64,000 bases of DNA from Termitomyces sp. T153 (lineage: Eukaryota > Basidiomycota > Agaricomycetes > Agaricales > Lyophyllaceae), in assembly GCA_018296165.2 (NCBI GenBank), contig JACKQL020000112.1, positions 62,001 to 126,000 of the forward strand, in the 5' to 3' direction. Shown piece by piece: positions 32,195 through 42,900 of the stretch. The first letter of the stretch is position 1, and the number at the start of each line of letters is the position of its first letter. The notes below the pieces were generated by a model. It saw only the letters and a program-made list of their open reading frames with translations, did no database searches and was not told the DNA's origin. Position numbers and translations under genes: made by a program.

Positions 32195-32290
32195 TAAGCT
32201 TACCATGCTAACAAAGGGCGAGCTGAGAAGGAGATCTACAACATTGGAGACTTTGTGATGCTTGTGACTAAGCATCACTAGCAGGACTAC

Positions 32291-32704
32291 ATGCACAAAG
32301 GTGAGGAATGTGTAGCCAAATTCATGCCTCAAAACAATGGACCATATGAAGCAGTAGCAGCCTTCCCAGAGCACTCAGAATATACCTTACAATTACCAAG
32401 TGACAAGAAATGCACCTTCCCTGGATTCCATGCCAGCTTGTTGAAGCACCACATTGCTAACAATCCCACCTTGTTCCCTGACAGGGAATACACCTGTCCT
32501 GGTCCTGTAATAACAGAAGACAGGGCTACTGACCACCAAGTCATTGACAAAATAATTGATGAACACAGGCATGGCCATAGCTGTCAATACCTCGTGTGTT
32601 GGGTTGGGTTCCCTCCAGAGCATGACAAATGGTTGCCCTGTTCAGAGTTGGATGAATGCAAGGCTTTGGATATATGGGAGGCCCAGAATGTGGGTGTGGG
32701 ATGA
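32291..32704 (+). CDS. E4 integrase C-terminus and chromodomain (open frame)
   Basis: A 137-residue open frame with no stop: FMPQNNGPYEAVAAFPEHSEYTLQL and FPGFHASLLKHHI (the GPF-like and H-ASLLK strands of the integrase C-terminus), then a chromodomain VIDKIIDEHRHGHSCQYLVCWVGFPPEHDKWLP with an ELDECKALDIW helix. Two changes of basic to other residues look like CpG losses. Chromodomains guide integration to heterochromatin. The frame is what remains of the polyprotein C-terminus. Confidence 0.8.
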   Translation: MHKGEECVAKFMPQNNGPYEAVAAFPEHSEYTLQLPSDKKCTFPGFHASLLKHHIANNPTLFPDREYTCPGPVITEDRATDHQVIDKIIDEHRHGHSCQYLVCWVGFPPEHDKWLPCSELDECKALDIWEAQNVGVG

Positions 32705-32851
32705 CATGGCAGCAGGATTTTTTCAGGGGGGGGAGGGGTGTAAGCTTGCTATTAACAACTTATGACATTCACAGACACAAATCTCACATTTGCATCACAG
32801 CTGTGGCACACTCATGTGATGGCCATCTCAAAAGGACTTGTTTTGCACCTC

Positions 32852-32936
32852 TGTTTGCCAGTAGTTAGAATAGCAAACAAAGGTGAGCCTTTAGATAAAT
32901 ATTACTTCTATCTTGTATTCTAACTACTGGCAAACA
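32852..32936. repeat. Perfect 21-bp inverted repeat at the E4 right junction
   Basis: TGTTTGCCAGTAGTTAGAATA at 32852-32872 is exactly inverted at 32916-32936, leaving a 43-bp loop. The outer 9 bp of the left arm are the last bases of the E4 3' LTR, so the right arm repeats the LTR end in reverse. GCAAACAAAGGTGAG inside the loop is the reverse complement of the 5' LTR end region. This suggests a template switch or a foldback at the junction. Confidence 0.85.
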
Positions 32937-33078
32937 AAGATTTTTATCCTGTCTGTTAGGGTTGCAGTGAGGCTGTTTACCAACAGCCTTTCAGGCTCAC
33001 AGTCCCTGGTTCCTGGCGATTGGCTGTCCCCAGTCCCTGATCTCTGTCTCCATGTATTGTACTCAAGATTTTGATTTC

Positions 33079-34224
33079 TTAACATTGTGCATGTATATGC
33101 TCACCTGCCTCAATTGACTCCTGCACAGCTCTTTGCACTTGCAATTGAGGTGCGTTGTTGGGATCTGCTCTCACAGTTGGCACTGACACATGGCTGGATC
33201 TGCAAAGTGAAGGAATTGGATGCATTTCAGCCTGTGGCTGCTCAAGCTCAAGGTTTTCACATGGCACTCCTTCTGTGGTTACAAGGTTGTTGTCAATGAT
33301 GGGAATTGATTTGACTTCTGTGAGCTCAGAATCATTTTGTTCTTTGGTGGTGATGTTGTGGGGGACAGGTGTTGGAGGGTGAGGATGGCCTTCATGACTC
33401 TTGCAGAATTTGATGTGGTATGTCTCATAGATTTTACCAGTCTTCTGCTCATAACATCAATAGGCTTTGGAATTTTGTGTGTAACCCATGAGGACACATC
33501 TGATTGACTGGGTGTAGACTTTTGGATTGTGCTCTGCTAAGATTAGAACAAAAGCCCTACAGCCAATCTCGTGCAGATATGAGTAGTCTGAGTGATGTCC
33601 AGTCCATGCTTCATGAGGAATTATGTTTGTCAGGGACTTGGTGAGTGTCTGCTTATGCAGGTGTGATGCAGTCAGATAAAACTCATCCCATATGTTTGAT
33701 GGACAGCCTGCAGTGATTTGCATTGCTTGTGACTTTCCCATGAGAGTTTGATGCATGCACTTGACTCACCGAATATGTGCTGAAGTGTATGCTTCCCCAA
33801 ACTGCTGTTCTGAACCTTGTAATAGGAGCCAAGCCTCCATTTTGTGACTTTCAAGTTCTCCATCATGCCTTGTGCAATACACACCAAGTTTTCCTTGGAT
33901 TTTGTTCTCCCATGCAGTCTGCCAGGCCTTGAGGTATGTGAGAGCATCCCCCTTTTTCTGCAGAAGTATTGACCAATTCTCACTCATGTAGTCATCTACA
34001 AGGTTCATTATATATCTATAACCATTGTGAGATATGACAGCCTGTGGCCCTGTCAGATCCACCCACACAATTTCTAGTTTCTGCATTGCCCTCTGCCCTT
34101 CTTCCTGCACCTTAGGGACTGCATTCTGGGTCTGTTTCCCAAGAATGCATGAGTCACACTTGTGAGGTTTTGAGGTGAAGGTGGATGGCATACCTGGAAC
34201 CATGCCAGATTTAGCCATATTCAT
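33079..34224 (-). pseudogene. E3 integrase
   Basis: A GHANYQIVMNMAKSGMVPGM segment leads to PHKCDSCILGKQ (CX2C of the zinc-binding region), then LEIVWVDLTGPQAVISHNGYRYI (first Asp) and YCTRHDGE near the second. The third motif reads HIR-stop-VKCMHQTLMGKSQAM, where the family has VER: catalytic Glu has become Lys (AAG, plus-strand 33760-33762), a CpG-type change of GTCGAG. After this come IWDEFYLTASHLHKQTLTKS and EIGCRAFVLILAEHNPKVY and a decayed linker ending near 33079. Order and motifs are those of a copia integrase. Confidence 0.88.
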
Positions 34225-34260
34225 GACTATCTGGTAGTTAGCATGTCCTAGGCAGTGGTG

Positions 34261-34698
34261 CTAGGTTTCTACATTAGTGGCATAGTGTGTGGCAAAGGTG
34301 CAATGTTCAGTGAGCACAGAGCTAAGGTTTAACAAGTATAGGCATTGGTTGGGGATGAGTGGACCTTCTGCAACAACAGCTTGAGTAGATCTTTTGATGA
34401 TTTTTATGGATATGTTATCAAAGAGTGAGTCAAGTCCTGAGTGGGTGGCAAGGGAGCTGACTGACACAAGGTGGACAGTTGCATTTGGGATGTAGAGCAC
34501 ATCTTCCAAGACAATGTTCACACCCTTTGCAATGTGCAGATGAATGTTGCCTATGCCAATCATGGCAACCAATGATCCTCTGGATTCTTTGATATTTCTT
34601 GGCAGAATGGGGCATAGGGTGAGAAAATTATCACAATGAGGAGATATGTGTACTGTGGCCACAGAATCAACAAGGAAAGGGATGAAGTCTATGGACAT
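34261..34698 (-). pseudogene. E3 protease
   Basis: The open frame has IPFLVDSVATVHISPHCDNF, the copia active-site region where D-S-G-A is normal and glycine is replaced by valine (codon at 34660-34662). Next come IGIGNIHLHIAKGVNIVLEDVLYIPNATVHLVSVSSLA, the conserved GXG...L.DVLYVP..  .NL.S block. The frame is free of stops, but the active site is altered. Confidence 0.85.
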
Positions 34699-34707
34699 GA
34701 GGGGTTC

Positions 34708-35931
34708 TCATTTCATCTGATGGGTTGGAGAAACATCCACTGCAAGGATGTGCTCCATGATTGGTTGAGTGTACTCATCCCAATTCATGGTTGTTTGTAG
34801 TTCATCAAGTGCTATGAAGCCAGCATGTTTCCAGTATTTGGTGGAGTGGTTAGGTACTGAGGTGAACTCCTGACTGGTAACCATGCCTGCGAGTGCTGCA
34901 GTTTTGGGTGGTGCAGGGAGCTGACTGAGATTGGAGGGATCAACATACCATAGCTTCCCATTGAGTCCAGTGACAGCAATGAAGAATTTTGCCTGAGTGG
35001 AGCTGTTAGTTGAGGAGGTATCTGGTTTCCTTTTTGAGGCTCTTTGTGCTGCTTGTGCATCAGCCACTAATTTCCCAGCCATGTCTCTGCCCTTCTGCAT
35101 GCAGAATGGTTTTGTGTGATCTTGACATGGCCTTCCATGTGAATTGCAGTTTTTGCAGCACACTGAACCTGGACCATTGTTGTGACCAGGTAAGTCAGTG
35201 TCGCAAGACTTGTTCCCCCCTTTTGCAGTAAGTGCCATGGCATGGGCAGTGTTGGCTGCTTTGGAGTTGATGATATTTTGGGTGTTTTCCATTAGCAATT
35301 GAATATCTGCTGGCATGCATGGCAAAGCTTTCATGCTCTTGCTGAGGAGGGTGGAGACCAAGTTCTGGAGTGCCTCAAATGACAGGTTGTTGAGGCTGTT
35401 AAGAAGCATGATGCAGGTGAAGAGATCCACATTGATCTTGCTAATGTCAAAGGCTTGTCTAATGATGTCTGTGATCTGACTTGCTGTGACTGGTAAGGGT
35501 TTAGATTGGGAACAGTAGGTGGACAAGGCTTCCTGCAGGAGGGCAATCTGCTTGATGGGTACCTCCTGTTGTGTGTGGGTCTTCAGGTCCTCAAAGCAGT
35601 GGTGGGCACCCTTGTCCATAACTAGGTCACAATGCTCAACTTCATCCAAAGCTGATCTCATGAAGGTCATTGCAAGACAATCATTCTGAACCCAATTGGA
35701 GTGGGCTCAAGGCTCCATGTCTTGGTTGGGGCATTGGAAGGTGGGGTTGAAGATGTATGCATAGATGCCATTGAGGATTGCAGCATCCTTGAGCTTCTTG
35801 GTCCACTGCGTGAAGTTACCATTGGCTTGGCTATATTTTTCTCCATCCCATTTGTGGCAAACAATGCATTCTGAAATTGAGGGATTAGAGGAATTGCTGG
35901 GTAGGACAGGGAGGGGGGACTTGGGGAGCAT
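34708..35931 (-). pseudogene. E3 Gag
   Basis: It opens at ATG 35931 and has KWDGEKYSQANGNFTQWTKKLKDA (the UBN2/Retrotran_gag-like start), a TGA at 35707-35709 where arginine is expected (MEP-stop-AHSNW), then LAMTFMRSALDEVEHCDLV, IKQIALLQEALSTY, a CKNCNSHGRPCQDHTKPFCMQKG cysteine/histidine cluster (about 35150-35085) and MAGKLVADAQAAQ. After the single stop the frame is open for 320 codons. It is the nucleocapsid-type protein of the copia element. Confidence 0.85.
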
Positions 35932-36106
35932 GGTCTATTGTTGAGAGACTTTTGAGAGACAGGGGAGACAAGAGGTTGCTGAGAGACAAAGAGGTTAAGG
36001 TACACAATGCAATGTATGTAGACAATAGATCAATGAGGTTTATCTGAATCCCAGATTCAAATGTTTGACACTTCAGGGAGTCATCAAGCAGCAATTGCCC
36101 ATAACC

Positions 36107-36452
36107 TGTTAGAATCCAGGTGTATAACTGAGTGAGATCTATTTGATCAATGTAAGTTTGATACCTCAGTGCGGTAGAAGTGACTGTATTAGACTGTACC
36201 TATTTGATCAATGTAAGTTTGATACTATGGTACAGTCAGTAATTCTGTGAGTATGGTAGGTGTAAACTACTCACCCTCAGTCTGGTAGAAGTGACTGAGG
36301 GTGCTATCTAGGAGAGTCTGAATCTATATGTGCAGTATACAATGGTGCTTTGTCCTCAATGTGATAATAATGGTGCCTGGACCCAACATATTGTGAAGAG
36401 TATGCCTGGCCCAACACAGTGGGTGTGTGTGTGTGTCCATAACCATCCAACA
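36107..36452 (-). repeat. E3 5' LTR
   Basis: 346 bp, TGTTAGAATCC...ATCCAACA on the plus strand, with GACAG immediately right (36453-36457). It is nearly identical to the partner LTR. Confidence 0.95.
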
Positions 36453-36470
36453 GACAGAACAAGACCATGC

Positions 36471-36807
36471 TGTTAGAACCCTAAGTCAAAAGCACCTAAC
36501 AAGAGCAATTCCTCAGTCTAGTATAAATGACTAGTATTAGCATACCATACCCAATAAGAGCAATTTCAATTGGGTACAATATGAGTAAACAAGTGAATGA
36601 TGATGTAGAAGTAAGAACTCACCCTCAGTCTAGTATAAATTACTGAGGGTATTGTACAGTGAGAGTTTATATCAATATGCATGGGATGTAGGAATAGGGT
36701 CATGATGAACAATGGAACAATGATAAGTGATGATAATGAAAGTGTGGAAGGGAGATGTGATGATGAACAATGTGCAAGCTTTCTGGTGGCACAATAGGTG
36801 TCCAACC
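36471..36807 (-). repeat. Related copia LTR relic, probably solo
   Basis: It begins TGTTAGAACCC and follows the E3 LTR layout (two CTCAGTCTAGTATAA / GTAGAAGT-type blocks, ACTCACCCTCAGTCTAG, and GTCCAACC near the end) but is much more diverged. CATGC before it and CATAC after it may be a decayed 5-bp duplication. It lies 14 bp beyond the E3 insertion. Confidence 0.65.
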
Positions 36808-37218
36808 CATACTGTGGATTTGAGAGATTGAGAAAAAGGTCTACAGACAAGCAGAGACTAGTGGAATGGAAGGGAAAGGAAAGTTAGTAGTCTACTTGTG
36901 AGTTTGGCAAATGTCTATCAGGAATCAAGGTTCTGTCAAGCATTCATTACTCATCTGTCCATAAGTAGCAATTGTAGTAATGCAATGGGATTACACCCCT
37001 CCCCACCAAAAAAAATTAAACCAGGAAAGAGAAGACAAAGAGTCACAAGGTACAAATAAAAACAAACTGCTCACATGTGTGCATTAAAAACCCAGTGGGA
37101 AAAGCTACCAGCACCAGAGACATGGTGAAGGAAAAAAGAACATTAATCCAAACCATTTCCTGCCAACCAGATGCTGAGGGCCATGTTATTCTCTAGCTCC
37201 TTACTGGGCAACCATTTG
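36808..37218. other. Unassigned stretch
   Basis: No gene. It contains a C/A-rich ACACCCCTCCCCACC followed by an A-run near 36985-37015. The minus strand of the latter (GGTGGGGAGGGGTGT) resembles the polypurine tract next to a chromovirus LTR, so the stretch may be the edge of another element. Confidence 0.35.
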
Positions 37219-37866
37219 TCATGTTCTGGGCCAAAAGCTGAGTACCAGACCAGCATCATGGTAAGCAAATGTTAGCAGGATTTCTTCAATGGAAGTATTG
37301 TGTTCAGAAGTTTTTTGGCAGTGGAAATGTTGGTTGCACTTGGGGGTGACAGTGTTGCAAAACTGATTGCAGATATCTGATGAGAGTGAACATAATTCAC
37401 CAACTAAGACTGTGACCTTGGTTTGAAGGATGCAATCAAAAACTGCTTTAGTCTGTTCAATATCATAAAACAGGGGCATGGTTTGGTAAGCACCATCTTG
37501 GCACTTGTCAGGGGTGGTCAAGTTATGAGTGACAGGTGGGACATAGCAATTTGGGATACCAGAGAATGGGTGCAAAGATGGCTGGGAGTTGCTATTACTA
37601 ACAGTTGGAGCAGAGGTGGCAGGCTGAGGGGCTGGTTCTGGTGCTTTGTCACCAGCAGGAGTGCTAGAAGTAGAAGGAGCAGAATTAGTGGCAGCTGGAG
37701 CTGGAGCAGACTGTAGTGCTGGGTAATAACCTTTAGCACACAGAATTTCTCCACCATCAAAGACATCAGGGAATTGCAAAGCCATTGGTTCCCTCTCTGG
37801 GCAACTCAATGTGTTCTTTACAAGAAAGGGGCCTAGGTCTATTACTGTCCAGGTGCATAACTTCAT
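37219..37866 (-). pseudogene. Gag/Pol fragment of an E1-like element
   Basis: A 215-codon open frame on the minus strand: a proline/alanine/serine-rich stretch with PAPAATNSAPSTSSTPAG, then FSGIPNCYVPP, AYQTMPLFYDIEQTKAVFDCIL, TKVTVLVGELCSLSSDICNQF. The latter resembles the segment between Gag and protease in basidiomycete E1-type polyproteins, where an FN.IL..P..V...ELL.LSP.V helix pair is usual. No neighbouring element edges are clear. Moderate confidence in family. Confidence 0.5.
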
Positions 37867-38599
37867 GGATTAAAGTTTGATGTGGAGCCTGTTCTGTGTC
37901 TGGGTTAGTGTTGCCTGTCAAGCATCCTATAGCAAGTTGTTCTTGGTTGCATTGGTATCATTCATCAATGCATTGCATGTACAAGTGCTTGTCAAAGTAG
38001 TTAGGAATCATGGTTCTAGAGGGCAGCACAACTTTTCCTTCAGCAGTGTTCAGAAAATTTACTCTAGAGCTTCTGGAAGAAAACCAAATCCAGAGTCCAA
38101 TCAAAAAGTGTAAATCCATTATAAATGGCTTCAATTTCCAGACTCTCAGCATGTGACCACATACAAATATAACCAAAAGATAGCCCTTGGTCAAAAGTAC
38201 TTGTGGCCCAAGGATGGGGAGGTCTACAATGAGCAGCAGGCTTGGAATCAAGGAAATGATCTAGGGGTCTGGCCACAGTGGTCTCCTGACAGTCATTGGA
38301 GTGGTGGTCAAGCATGGTGACCCCAAGGCAGCAGATAATTTTAGACCATGATGGTGTTAGAATACCCTGCTGGAAGAGGTGATGTTCCTCATTTCTGTAG
38401 AGCTTTCTGTTGGCTAGAAGCCATGTAGCAATGTGCTGAAGTTGCAATAGTAGTCTGAGAATCTGCTGAGGGTGGAAAGTCTACTAGAAAAACTCTTGGT
38501 AACAAGCCATTCAAAAGGTCAGAGTCCAGGGCAGTCAGCATAGGGCACCCTGGTGCCACCAACCCATACATCAAGGCTGAGTCTGGGGCTGGGGAGGGT
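37867..38599 (-). other. Unassigned stretch with minus-strand coding traces
   Basis: Overlapping minus-strand frames at 38447-38064, 38251-37958 and 38574-38389 (LLNGLLPRVFLVDFPPS, QLQHIATWLLANRKLY) show no recognised domain. They might be the upstream part of the fragment at 37219-37866, broken by shifts. No LTR of element A is found here, so A is truncated at its 3' side. Confidence 0.35.
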
Positions 38600-39950
38600 G
38601 CAAGTTGTCATAGAGGTGCAGCAGATTGCACAAGTGGAGGTGATGCCAGAGAAGTTCATGGAGGCAGTTGGGAGGCTGTAGAGGCCCCCAACCTTGGAGT
38701 GGTGTCAGGCAGAAGCTCCAGTAGGTTGTTGAGGATGTCATTCTGTACTCTGGTTGATTGGCTGCCTAGGGCACTCTCTGACCCAGCACAGGGAGTGTTG
38801 TGAGTTTTGAGGCCCCAATGCAGGGTTTCTGCTGGGATATGTCAGTGTGCCTCCCATGCTAGATGAGGCACAAAAAGTGCTCTGTTTTGCTAAGTTGGTG
38901 TGTGGCCTATACTCTGGCAGAGCAGGGTTGGGACCTGGGCTGGGTGGCAGTGCAGCTGGGTGAGGGTTGGAGGGGCAAGGTGTCAGGCCAGGGGTCTGGG
39001 GTGGAGGACAGAGAGGGCATGGAGTGACTGGTGGAGAAGGTTGGACCCCTGCAAGGAGGGTGGAGAGAGGGGGCCCTGGTGGCATGCAATAAGGGCAAGC
39101 AGAGAGTGTCTCTGTCCCCAGAGGCCAGGCTCAGCAAGAGGCCCTAGGGTGAGGGGTTCATGGCAGGCCCTTCTGGGCCTCACATGTACTTCCTGGAGTT
39201 GGGAGCCCTGGTGGGGCAGTCTGGGGAGGCTCTGAAGTCAGCCTTGTCCATCACTGAGACCTTCTTGCATTGCCAAGTAGAGGGGTTGATGAGGATGCTG
39301 GAGATCTGCAAGGAGGAACTCTGGAGGGTGAAGGAGGACCAGGACACAATGTGAAGGGACAGGGACATGGCATGGTGGGACAGAGATACAGTGCAGTGGG
39401 ACTAAGACACTGCTATGTGGGTGGCTGCCAAGTAGTTATTAGAGGTCAGGGGTTGCAGAAACAGTTGGAGCAGCTGGAGGCATGGGCAGTGCTTTAAGTG
39501 GGAGTGTTCCAGATGCTGGTGGAAGCAGGGAGAAGGTGCAAAGAGTGGTTGGCTAACAAGGTGGCTTAGAGGGGGATGATGTGTAAGGATTTGTCTTCTG
39601 TTTCTACCCATTCTGGCCATACTGGTGTGAGTTGACAGACTGGCTCTGAGAGCACTGGATCCTCCTAGACAGGGCATTTGCCACTTATGTGTCAATTCAG
39701 GATAGGCTGGCATGAATGCCCAGAGATCTTCCTCTGGAGCTGGTGTAGGGAGTTGGGCAGATAGAGTGGTTGTTGGCAGAGCACCAGCAGAGGAATGTGG
39801 TGACCCCAGGGCATGATGGAAGGTCACCACTGATGTGGGAGAGCCCCTACTCAACTATTTGGGGCTCCTAGTGATGGTTGTGGTGCAGATAAAAGTGGAT
39901 TTGGTCAGGGAGAGGGTGATGGAGGTTTCAGAGGAGGGGAGGGAGTGAGG
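38600..39950 (+). pseudogene. Antisense accessory gene in element A
   Basis: On the strand opposite to gag-pol a decayed frame has VEVMPEKFMEAVGR followed by RPPTLEWCQ, then HMYFLELGALVGQSGEALKSAL, EELWRVKEDQDTM-stop-RDRDMAWWDRDTVQWD with a seven-residue period, LLEVRGLQKQLEQLEAWA, and at the end VGEPLLNYLGLLVMVVVQIKVDLVRERVMEV, stopping at about 39950. The same segments occur in element B in the same order. Many stop or Trp codons in the heptad region stand where arginine would be expected, a CpG-type loss. The product would be largely coiled coil. The family is not recognised. Confidence 0.5.
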
Positions 39951-40169
39951 TGGTCTAGACTTCCTTGTTATTCTTGTCTGCTTTGGATCTATGCATAGGC
40001 TCTTACATAACATATTATACTGTAGCCTATTCATAATCTTTGATTCTTGGACTTCTGTCATGAAAACACTGAGATTCAGATTCTGTGAGATGGGAGAGAA
40101 ATAGAACATATAGGGGGTTCCTAGTGGGAGATGAATCTCTAGTAAATCCAGAGGCAGAAGTTATGCCCA

Positions 40170-41390
40170 CTAATGTCATCTGTGTCAGTTAGTCCCAGGG
40201 GTCCTGGAGCTTGGTGGGTGTCATTGGTGGAAGTCCCAGAGCTTGTCAGGGGCACCAGAGAGGTTTCTTTGGGCATTCCCAGGTGTTGTCTTCAGGTTTA
40301 TAGCCCTTTCAACAGACCAAGTAGTGGGGGTCAATCATGGCTAAGGTGGGAGTCAAGGATGTGGTCAAATTTGTAGTGGTATTTGTCCTCAACTTTGATG
40401 GGGGGTAGTTGGCTGGGGCATTGTCTGGGGAAGGGGTCTGGAGGATATTTCTTGAGGAGATGTGGAAGACCAGGTGGAGGCCTTTCAGGCCAAGAGGTAT
40501 GTCAAGCTTATAAGTGTGGGTTGAGACTTTCCAGAGGATTTTGAGGAGGCCAAGTTGCTTGTGGTCAAGCTTGACAGAGGGTTCCAGGTCTTGAGGCTGT
40601 GTTGGTTGAGCCATACTAGAGTTCCAGAGGTCCAGTTGGGGGTGGGGTCATGTTGGATGTCAGTGTGCTTGGAATAGGCTTGGTTGGCAGTGTTAATTTT
40701 GTCCTGGAGGACCTGGTGGAGGGACTGGAGGTCTTCAGCAACTTTTTGGGCAATAGTCAGAGATGATGTCATCTAGGAGTCCATGCTTGGAGAATACATG
40801 TTGAAGGAATAGCTTAACAAACTCCAGAGCATTATTGGTGGTGCAGCAGGGGATAAATAATGCTTGTTTGGTGAGTTGGCAAATGACTACAAAGATTGCA
40901 TCAAAGCCTTCAGACTTGAGGAATTCAACAATGTAGTCCATTGAGATCAAGGACCAGGAGCAGTGACCAATGGGGAGGGGCTTCAGTAGGCCATAGGGGC
41001 AGTGGCAGAGTACTCTGGCCCAGAAGCATAGTTTGCAGGCCCATATGTATTACATGACATTCTTCTTAATTCCTGGCCAAAAATAAGTCTGGGAAATGAG
41101 CTGGACAGTCTTACAAATTTCTGGGTGTCCCTAGAGTCTGTAGTTGTGGTGCTGCTGGAGTATGTTAAGGTGGATAGACTTGTAGTATAAAGTGTAGATT
41201 TGACTTTCCCAAGGTAGGAGTCAATGGTCCAGAGATAGCATGAAGGGTGGGTTGGTTGCTGACTTGTCAGTGGGGTGGTTTGGGGGTCATGTTAAGCAAA
41301 GAAGGTGCACAGAGGTGCATTTTGTATTTGATGGAGGATTCCTTCTTCATTCATAATTAGCACAGTATGAAGGTGTTCAGGGGGGATTAC
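40170..41390 (-). pseudogene. Element A integrase C-terminal half and chromodomain
   Basis: Minus-strand pieces: a linker with CYPWARVLCHCPYGLLKPLPIGHCSW, ISMDYIVEFLKSEGFDAIFVV (first Asp), HVFSKHGLLDDIISDYCPK (second Asp), then immediately KVAEDLQSLHQVLQDKI. About 110 residues that carry the catalytic Glu in element B are deleted at about 40745. Further on are [28 protein letters not shown] and a chromodomain remnant YLVC-stop-KGYKPEDNTWE near 40320-40260. Confidence 0.82.
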
Positions 41391-41393
41391 CAC

Positions 41394-42900
41394 TTAATGG
41401 TTAAACATGTTCCACTCAGTCTCAAATGACTTTTTTGGATAAAAATCAGGCCTCCAGGTAAGGGCATTGGGTTTTGTGCCCAAGTCAACCAGGGCAGTAG
41501 TGGATGGTGAAGTTGTACTTGGAGAGGGTCTCAGACCAGCAAGCTTGTTAGTGGCTAAGTTGCTTGGTGGTGGTGAAGTATTGGAGGTTGTTGTGGTTGG
41601 AATAGACTTGAATACAATGTGGGGCTCCTTTGAGGTGGGCTCTCCACTGCCAGAAGGCTTTGATGATAGCAAGGAGCTCTTTGTTGTAGATATTGTAGTT
41701 GAGTTCCATAGGGATCATCAAACAGGTGTAAAAAGCAATGGGGCAGAGGTCCTTACTGCCAGGGTCCATTTGGGAGAGTATTCCAGCAATGGAATAATTG
41801 GAGGCATTGCATTTAAGTACAATGCACAGAGTAGGGTCAAAATGGTAAAGAATTGGAGTGGAAGTGAAGCTTTTTTGAGGAGGGTAAAGACACTTTGGCA
41901 CTTGCTATCCTAGTCCCAGGGGGTGTCCTTCTGGGTGAGTTAGTTGAGGGGTTTTGTGATTCCAGAGTAGTTGTCAATGAACTGGCAATGAAAATTAGCA
42001 AACCCCAGAAAAGACTGTACCTCCTTGACATTCTGGGGCAGGGGCCAGTTGAGGATGGCCTCAACCTTGGCTGAGTCCATGTGTACTCCATCTGGAGTGA
42101 TGATAATTCCAAGGTATTCAACCTCTATGGTGTGAAAGGAGCATTTGTTGGGTTTAGCATAGAGGTGGTATGCCCAGAGTCATTCTAGAACACAGCAGAT
42201 GTGCTCTAGATGTTCCTCCAGCAAGTTCAAGTAGACCAGGATGTTGTCCAAGTACACAATAACAAAAATGTTCATGTTGTAGAAGATATTGTTCATAAAA
42301 GTGGCAGAGGAGTTGGTCATCCCAAAAGGCATCACTAGATATAGCAGGTGTGAAAGGCAGTCTTCCATTCATGCCCTGGAGCAATCCAGACATTGTTGTA
42401 GCTAGAGTGGAGGTCTATTTTGGTGTAGATCTTGGCACTGCAGTGGTCAACAAGATCTTTAATCAAGGAGAGGGGATACCAGTTCTTTTTTGTGACTTTG
42501 TTGACTCCCTGGTAGTCAATGCAGAGTCAGAAAGACCCATCTTTCTTCTTGGCAAACAGGACCAAAGCTCTGGCAGTGGAGATCAAGGAGCATATAAAAC
42601 CTTTGCCAAGCATATCATTGAGGTAGTCCTTCAGGGCCCAGAGTTTCATTTCAGACATGTTGTGTAGATCTTGCCAAATGAGGGAGAGGTGCCTTCTTTG
42701 AGATAAATCTTGTGATCATAAGATTGGTGTGGGGAGAGTTCCTTTGCACTTCCTTCCGAGAACATGTCAGCAAATTCATGGTACTTTGGGGGAACTACTT
42801 TATGTAGGATTCTTTCCTCTGTTTTTTGTTCCAATGGAGTAGTTCCTGCACATAAGTGTTCCTCCAGTAAGGACAGCATGATTTGTAGTTGATAGGCAGG
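41394..42900 (-). pseudogene. Element A reverse transcriptase and RNase H
   Basis: From the minus strand: VPPKYHEFADMFSEGSAKELSPHQSYDHKI, then in shifting frames [52 protein letters not shown] (YLDN, 42243-42254), SFHTIEVEYLGIIITPDGVHMD, EVQSFLGFANFHCQFIDNYSGITKPLN and RNase H parts YHFDPTLCIVLKCNASNYSIAGILSQ, NYNIYNKELLAIIKAF, VYSNHNNLQYFTTTKQLS. Frames are broken near 42370, 42180 and 41880. The RT active site has Asn for the second Asp, as in E2 and E4. Confidence 0.9.

Larger units (their letters stand above)
29085..32860 (+). mobile_element. Chromovirus E4, nested in E3
   Basis: 3.8 kb in the plus orientation, inside the integrase-RT linker of E3. LTRs of 122 bp each lie at 29085-29206 and 32739-32860. 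The order is Gag/protease, RT, integrase, chromodomain, a polypurine tract (32724-32738, G-rich) and the LTR. RNase H is deleted. No target-site duplication could be found: the left flank is GGCCC, the right flank GTAGT, and a perfect inverted repeat begins at the right junction, so that junction is rearranged. Confidence 0.85.
26950..36452 (-). mobile_element. Ty1/copia element E3, interrupted by E4
   Basis: 9.5 kb as it stands and about 5.7 kb without E4. LTRs are at 26950-27296 and 36107-36452, flanked by perfect GACAG duplications (26945-26949 and 36453-36457). On the minus strand the order is Gag, protease, integrase, RT, RNase H, the Ty1/copia order. A purine-rich tract (minus GTGGTGAGGAGGAG, 27297-27310) abuts the downstream LTR. 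Minus-strand GGTTATGGGC follows the upstream LTR and may be the primer-binding site. Every ORF is broken. Confidence 0.95.

Noticed and set aside
29080..33000. AGTCCCTGG on both sides of E4 as a long target-site duplication
   Set aside because: The right copy lies about 140 bp beyond the LTR end and the length does not fit an LTR integrase; probably chance or part of the E3 linker.
38738..39085. Proline-rich minus-strand ORFs around 38.7-39.2 kb and 48.8-49.8 kb
   Set aside because: They are shadows of the arginine/glycine-rich antisense accessory genes on the plus strand; composition explains their openness.
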